From: Chamaecyparis obtusa
Taxonomy: Eukaryota > Streptophyta > Pinopsida > Cupressales > Cupressaceae
Reading direction: 5' to 3'
Assembly (NCBI GenBank): GCA_027943335.1
Contig: BSBK01008409.1
Coordinates: forward strand, 558,001 to 622,000
DNA: 64,000 nt
The notes beneath the pieces are model-generated. The model was not told where the DNA came from. It worked only from the letters and a program-made list of their open reading frames with translations, and searched no databases. A program made the position numbers and the translations under genes. Shown piece by piece: positions 59,760 to 64,000 of the stretch (position 1 is the stretch's first letter; each line of letters begins with the position of its first letter).

Positions 59760-62700
59760 CTGAATTCATCAGAATCAGTCTTGGTTTACACCAAAGGTGT
59801 ATCCACAGCAGGTGAACCGCAAAGATAAGACACCCTATTTGAATTAACTAACCTCCCTCTATTGGTTCTTCATCTAATACCATAACTGTCTCAACTACTT
59901 CCATCATCCATGTCAATGTGGCAAGGCTTGAATCTCTCCAATGTTTTCCCACACCACAATTTCCCTATTTGATGGCCAAGTTATCGCTCTAATTGTATCC
60001 AAGTCTTCAAGGCATTTGTTCCACTTGGCGTCCGTTATGGCTCAAGATTCAGAAACAAACTTGTTCATGTCAATCTCCTACTTGTACAATTCATCCACAA
60101 CTTCATAAAAAGTTGAAATGTCAGCATCACCAACAAAATAAGAAGTCACCTTGCTAGCATCCAAATTTTGGTTGAAAGAATCAACCCACTCCTACCAGTC
60201 CTTCAAGTGTCCCTTTGTGTCCACAATAGCAGGGATATATCCTTCAGATTCTTCAACAAAAACCTTTAGCTTTTCCTAAATGTTTTGTAACTTGCCAGTG
60301 AAAAAGGCATACAAATCCTTTACTAATAACACCATTTCCTTAACATCAATTATTTCGTCAGGTAACTCCATTTTTTTCCCATTAGTAAAACTAACCTATC
60401 AAAGGATTTCAAGTATGGGCCCCAAGTATTAAATAATGAGGTTAGTATAGAAAGGGTTTTAGAACATTGATATTTTGCCCCTTGCAAAGAAATGAAAGTA
60501 CTATGAATGATTTGAGACTTCCCTTGTCCATATTGAATCCAAAACCCCTTTATAGTCCATCAAGGCCAAAATCTTCATAAGCTACAACTTTATCTTGCCT
60601 CTTGATTTGTTCAATTAAGAATGAGGACTCCAAGTCCCATCCAGGGATCATAAACATGCCAATTCTCTTCACAAGATCTCTTGCCTCCTCCATGGTTAAT
60701 GTTTCACTGTAGGGAGCATAGGCCTATAATTTTTCAATCATTTCAACAATCTTTTCTTGTGATTCCCCTGGTTTCAAAGATAGTGTTAATTCATTCTACT
60801 TAACTCTAAAGAGAAAAAATTTAGACTCATCGGACTTGATGCATTCATCATCATCTATAAACTCTTTAGGTTGGATGACCCTGTCATCCAATCTAGCTAC
60901 AACCAATTCTAACTCATCTAGGGCCTTTTCTCCCTCATTTTCCTATGATGTCAAAAATAGTTGTCTTAAGTTAGCAAAGTAATGGCTATTACCTGGTAGG
61001 ATTTGTAGTGCCTTTTGCCTTGCCTTTTGTGGTACATTCATCAACTTTGATTTCTTTGATAGCCCCTGCTCAGATGTGGATGGCTCAACTTGTTCTGTTT
61101 CTACCATAAACACCACATTAGGCTAAAATTCCTCAGGGTTTATTTTTTCCTCCTTCTCCTTAGGGGTGTCTGGAAATTTAGACATAATATCTTCATAATT
61201 CTATATAGACATGTCAATTCCCGGCATGTATTTGAGATCAGGAAAGAAATCGGGGAAGGTAGGGTCTTCCTTTTTCAATTCTTCCTCTACCCTTACAATA
61301 TTTTTCCATTTACAACTTCTTTCTTCATAGATATCTTGACTGAGCACATTTCTAATAACATCCTCATCTGCCACAGGTTGATTTAGAGCCAAATTGTGAT
61401 TCCTCATTTCTCTCAATGCATCTCTAATGAAGTCTTCAGGGTCATACATCCTTGCATTAGCAGAGGGAAATCTGAATTGTCTCAGGAATTCATGGATTTG
61501 GTCCACAACATCTTTACCTATAGATAAATCCCCTATTTGGAACCTCCTTACCAAAAAGGTTCCCTTATGTCTTTTAGGGCCTAAGTGTTCTCTATCCATC
61601 ATGATAACCTACCGCAAGAATTATATTATTGCCAATCTTTCTGGGACAAATTTTGGCAATATTTGTGGAGGTTGAGGGAAAGCATACACTCTTATAACAT
61701 AAAAATTCTTTAAAAAAAACATATCACCCGAATTGTGCTTAATTTCATTGTCAATTTGAAATGCTAAGGGTCTAAGCAATTTTCTAACAAGTAAAGGAAA
61801 TCTATCCCTCACAATACCTAAAATGTTCATTATTGGATCCAAAAAATCACTATAAAAAGCAATGGAATTAGAGAAATGGTAACTTCTATCCCATAACTTG
61901 GTCCAGAGTTGAAGCGGATCAGTTCCTCCTGCATTCTCGGTCTCATTGATGAACTCTAGGGGTATGTAGCCAATATTGCAATAAAGGATTAGGTGCATCA
62001 ACATGGAGTAGTGATTGAACTTGAAGCTTTTCAAATCAATATTTGCATTTGTCAACTCATTGTGCATTACATTGATTATGTGCCCCACATAATCAAACTC
62101 CTTGTTGGTGTACAAATCTTGAACATCTATAGCCATGACATAAATGTCGGGACTCACTGTCAAAATTCATCTATTCCAATAACTTTGTGTAAACCATAGA
62201 TGGTATTCTGGAAATAGGGAAAGAAAAGGTCAATATCAAATGAATCTACAACCTTCTTTGGCAACAACCCTACCTCTTTCTTTTCTCTAGGAATATGCTT
62301 CCTCATTACCCTTCAAGTGTAGTAACTTTTTAGTCTATTAAACAGGGCCTCCTCTTCTGCTAGGTCAATATCCACGCTCATAGGTCCCTAAAGGTTGAAA
62401 TCTTGAATAAACGTCGCTCTCTCTAACATGTAGAGTATATAATTATCCTGCTTGTGGAAAGCTTGTGTCACTAGATTGTATGCTTGAATTAGCGCTTTCA
62501 TGAGGTCTACATACAAAAATACCTCAGGTACTATCAACTTTCCCAAGTTCATGTCCCATGGGTTTGAAACAGGAGGGCCTCTTAATATATTGTTATAGAA
62601 ATACATGAAGAGCTCATACCCAGTTGTGTTTGGGTAGACAACATCTCTGCAGAATGCATAAGGGTCCCTCCATTCATAAGCGTTAGCTGATTGCAAATTT

Positions 62701-62816
62701 GAGGATCCAGGCAACACTTTCATCCATTCTTCAGCATATATGTTTGGCCTCTTTGTTCTTGATTGCACACTCTTTCCAGGTAATACAAAAACATCAGGAG
62801 ATCCTTGTTTTTCCAT
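59760..62816 (-). pseudogene. Third long unknown coding region, broken
   Basis: On the minus strand, ATG 62816 opens a frame to 62388 (MEKQGSPDVFVLPGKSVQSR; AYEWRDPYAFCRDVVYPN). A second frame covers 62163-61201 with one stop (DLYTNKEFDYVGHIINVMHN; HYSMLMHLILYCNIGYIP; RMYDPEDFIRDALREMRNH). A Lys/Glu-rich part follows, with EARDLVKRIGMFMIPGWDLE (about 60690-60620), decaying towards 59760. Total about 1,000 codons. I recognise no family. Length, orientation and coiled-coil-like tail resemble ORF-B of E1/E2, but I see no convincing shared block, so common origin is only a possibility. No LTR or primer site was found beside it. Confidence 0.5.
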
Positions 62817-63422
62817 TCTTTATGTATAATAAACTCTAAGCAGTAAGCTCCTTTTCTGCACTTAAAGGTTTCAACTCTTTGTATCTCTTCGACTCTGAAA
62901 ATTATGGATGCTCTATGAAGTGTGAACTGTATTTAATAACTAACAAGCAACTCACAACCAGCCACCATGCCACCTACTATATTAACAATTAAAATCTCAT
63001 CAAGGGAACACGTGTGAAATTAGTAATTACCTTTTTCAGAAAAGTGTCACTATCAACTGTCACTTCCAGCATAGATTTGGCGGTGATCCAAGAGAAAATA
63101 ATTGACATGTTGCCGAAGTTATGCTAACAGTTAAATTTCTACTTGCAAATCAGGGCCCTTGGCCCTTTGAATTTGAAATCCTAAAACTTTGATACTTGCG
63201 AAGTCAAACAACACCTTTTCAGAACTTCGGGACTGTTAAACTGACCAGGGAAAAGAAACCTTGAGATGTTACGACACAACCTAACATGACTTAATGAGAT
63301 GTCATTATTGAGTCTTGACACTTGTACTTCATAACTGCCATCACAAACGGCTAAGAAATCCCAATGAAGCTTTGCAAACATTCCATTCTTCGACACTTTC
63401 CACGTGGCACACAACTTAGTCT
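62817..63422. other. Non-coding upstream of the third coding region
   Basis: No primer site, LTR end or gene seen. It leads into the tandem array at 63423. Short open frames such as 63181-63435 (minus) run into the array and have no motif. Confidence 0.4.
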
Positions 63423-64000
63423 CACTTTTCAACACCTTTCGAAGTTATGCATGTAGTTAGTCAGGACTTTGGAAGCCCTAACCATCATAAAAACTTAACT
63501 GTTGAGAAGTTACAAAACAACTAGGCGTAACTTCATAACCCATCACCATCATAATAAATTAACCATTGAGAAGTTATGAAACAACCAGGCATAACTTCAG
63601 AGCTTGGAGTGGGTTACTTACAAGTAACTTACTCTCACTTTTCAACACCTTTCGAAGTTACACACACAGTTAGTCAGGACTTCGGAACCCCTAACCATCA
63701 TAAAAACTTCACCATTGAGAAGTTAGGAAAAAAACAAGGCGTAACTTCAGAACCCATCACAATCATAATAAATTAACCGTTGAGAAGTTACGAAATAGCC
63801 AGGCGTAACTTTGGAGCTTGGAGTGGGTTACTTACAAGTAACTTACTCTTACTTTTCAACACCTTCCAAAGTTACACACACAGTTAGTCGGGACTTTGGA
63901 ACCCCTAACCATCATAAAAACTTAACCGTTGAGAAGTTACAAAACAGCTAGGCGTAACTTCAGAACCCATCACCATCATAATAAATTAACCATTGAGAAG
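63423..64000. repeat. Tandem array of 213-214-bp units, cut by window end
   Basis: The unit start (C/T)ACTTTTCAACACCTT occurs at 63423, 63636 and 63850, giving two full units and part of a third. Each unit contains GTTAGTCNGGACTT(T/C)GGAA, TTGAGAAGTTACNAAAC...AGGCGTAACTTC twice (a half-unit repeat), and GGTTACTTACAAGTAACTTACTCT, which has a small palindrome GTTACTTACAAGTAAC. It could be the start of a satellite or repeats inside an LTR or UTR. Confidence 0.93.

Overview
This window is a stretch of plant nuclear DNA made almost wholly of nested, decayed transposable elements. I found no ordinary host gene, rRNA or functional tRNA. The evidence for a plant is Copia elements primed by initiator-Met tRNA, Gypsy-type elements, an L1-type LINE, a hAT-like transposase, and LTRs with Sirevirus-like polypurine tracts. 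The low GC content, the depth of nesting and the several-percent divergence between LTR pairs suggest a large genome that removes elements slowly. A gymnosperm is plausible but not shown.

Layout. 1-5351: a minus-strand Copia element (A), with its left LTR cut by the window edge. 5352-9148: non-coding, with one small inverted-repeat element at 6238-6421. 9149-24159: a large non-autonomous element with two LTRs of about 4 kb, only 533 bp between them and no coding. Its right LTR is split by a complete Copia element (B, 16372-22761) with equal 576-bp LTRs and a perfect AAATT target-site duplication. 24160-32880: a degenerate gene related to an uncharacterised mobile-element protein family (25579-27605), a dinucleotide repeat, and a third degenerate Copia (C) with a probable 3' LTR. 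32890-35333: a minus-strand L1-type LINE relic split by a 331-bp near-perfect foldback. 35925-40152: a Gypsy-like element with a single gag-position frame of unknown function and a tRNA-Arg-like relic.

43070-59253: a hAT-like (ZNF862-like) transposase relic on the plus strand. Two related LTR elements have inserted into it in minus orientation: E1 (43791-49895, TSD GTGAG) and E2 (50394-57596, TSD TAAAA). These are the most unusual objects in the window. Both have about 1.0-1.1-kb LTRs, an initiator-Met primer site and Sirevirus-like repeated polypurine tracts. Both encode two proteins and no protease, integrase or reverse transcriptase. ORF-A is a coiled coil followed by four CCHC knuckles; it is intact in E2. 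ORF-B is a long protein of unknown function, conserved in blocks between the two elements. A third coding region that I do not recognise lies at 59760-62816, beside an array of 213-bp tandem repeats that runs off the window end.

How the parts relate. The nesting gives an order of events: hAT before E1 and E2; the 4-kb-LTR element before Copia B; the LINE before the foldback. Premature stops in the coding relics fall mostly where Gln, Arg or Trp codons are expected. This is the mark of cytosine deamination in methylated, silenced transposons.
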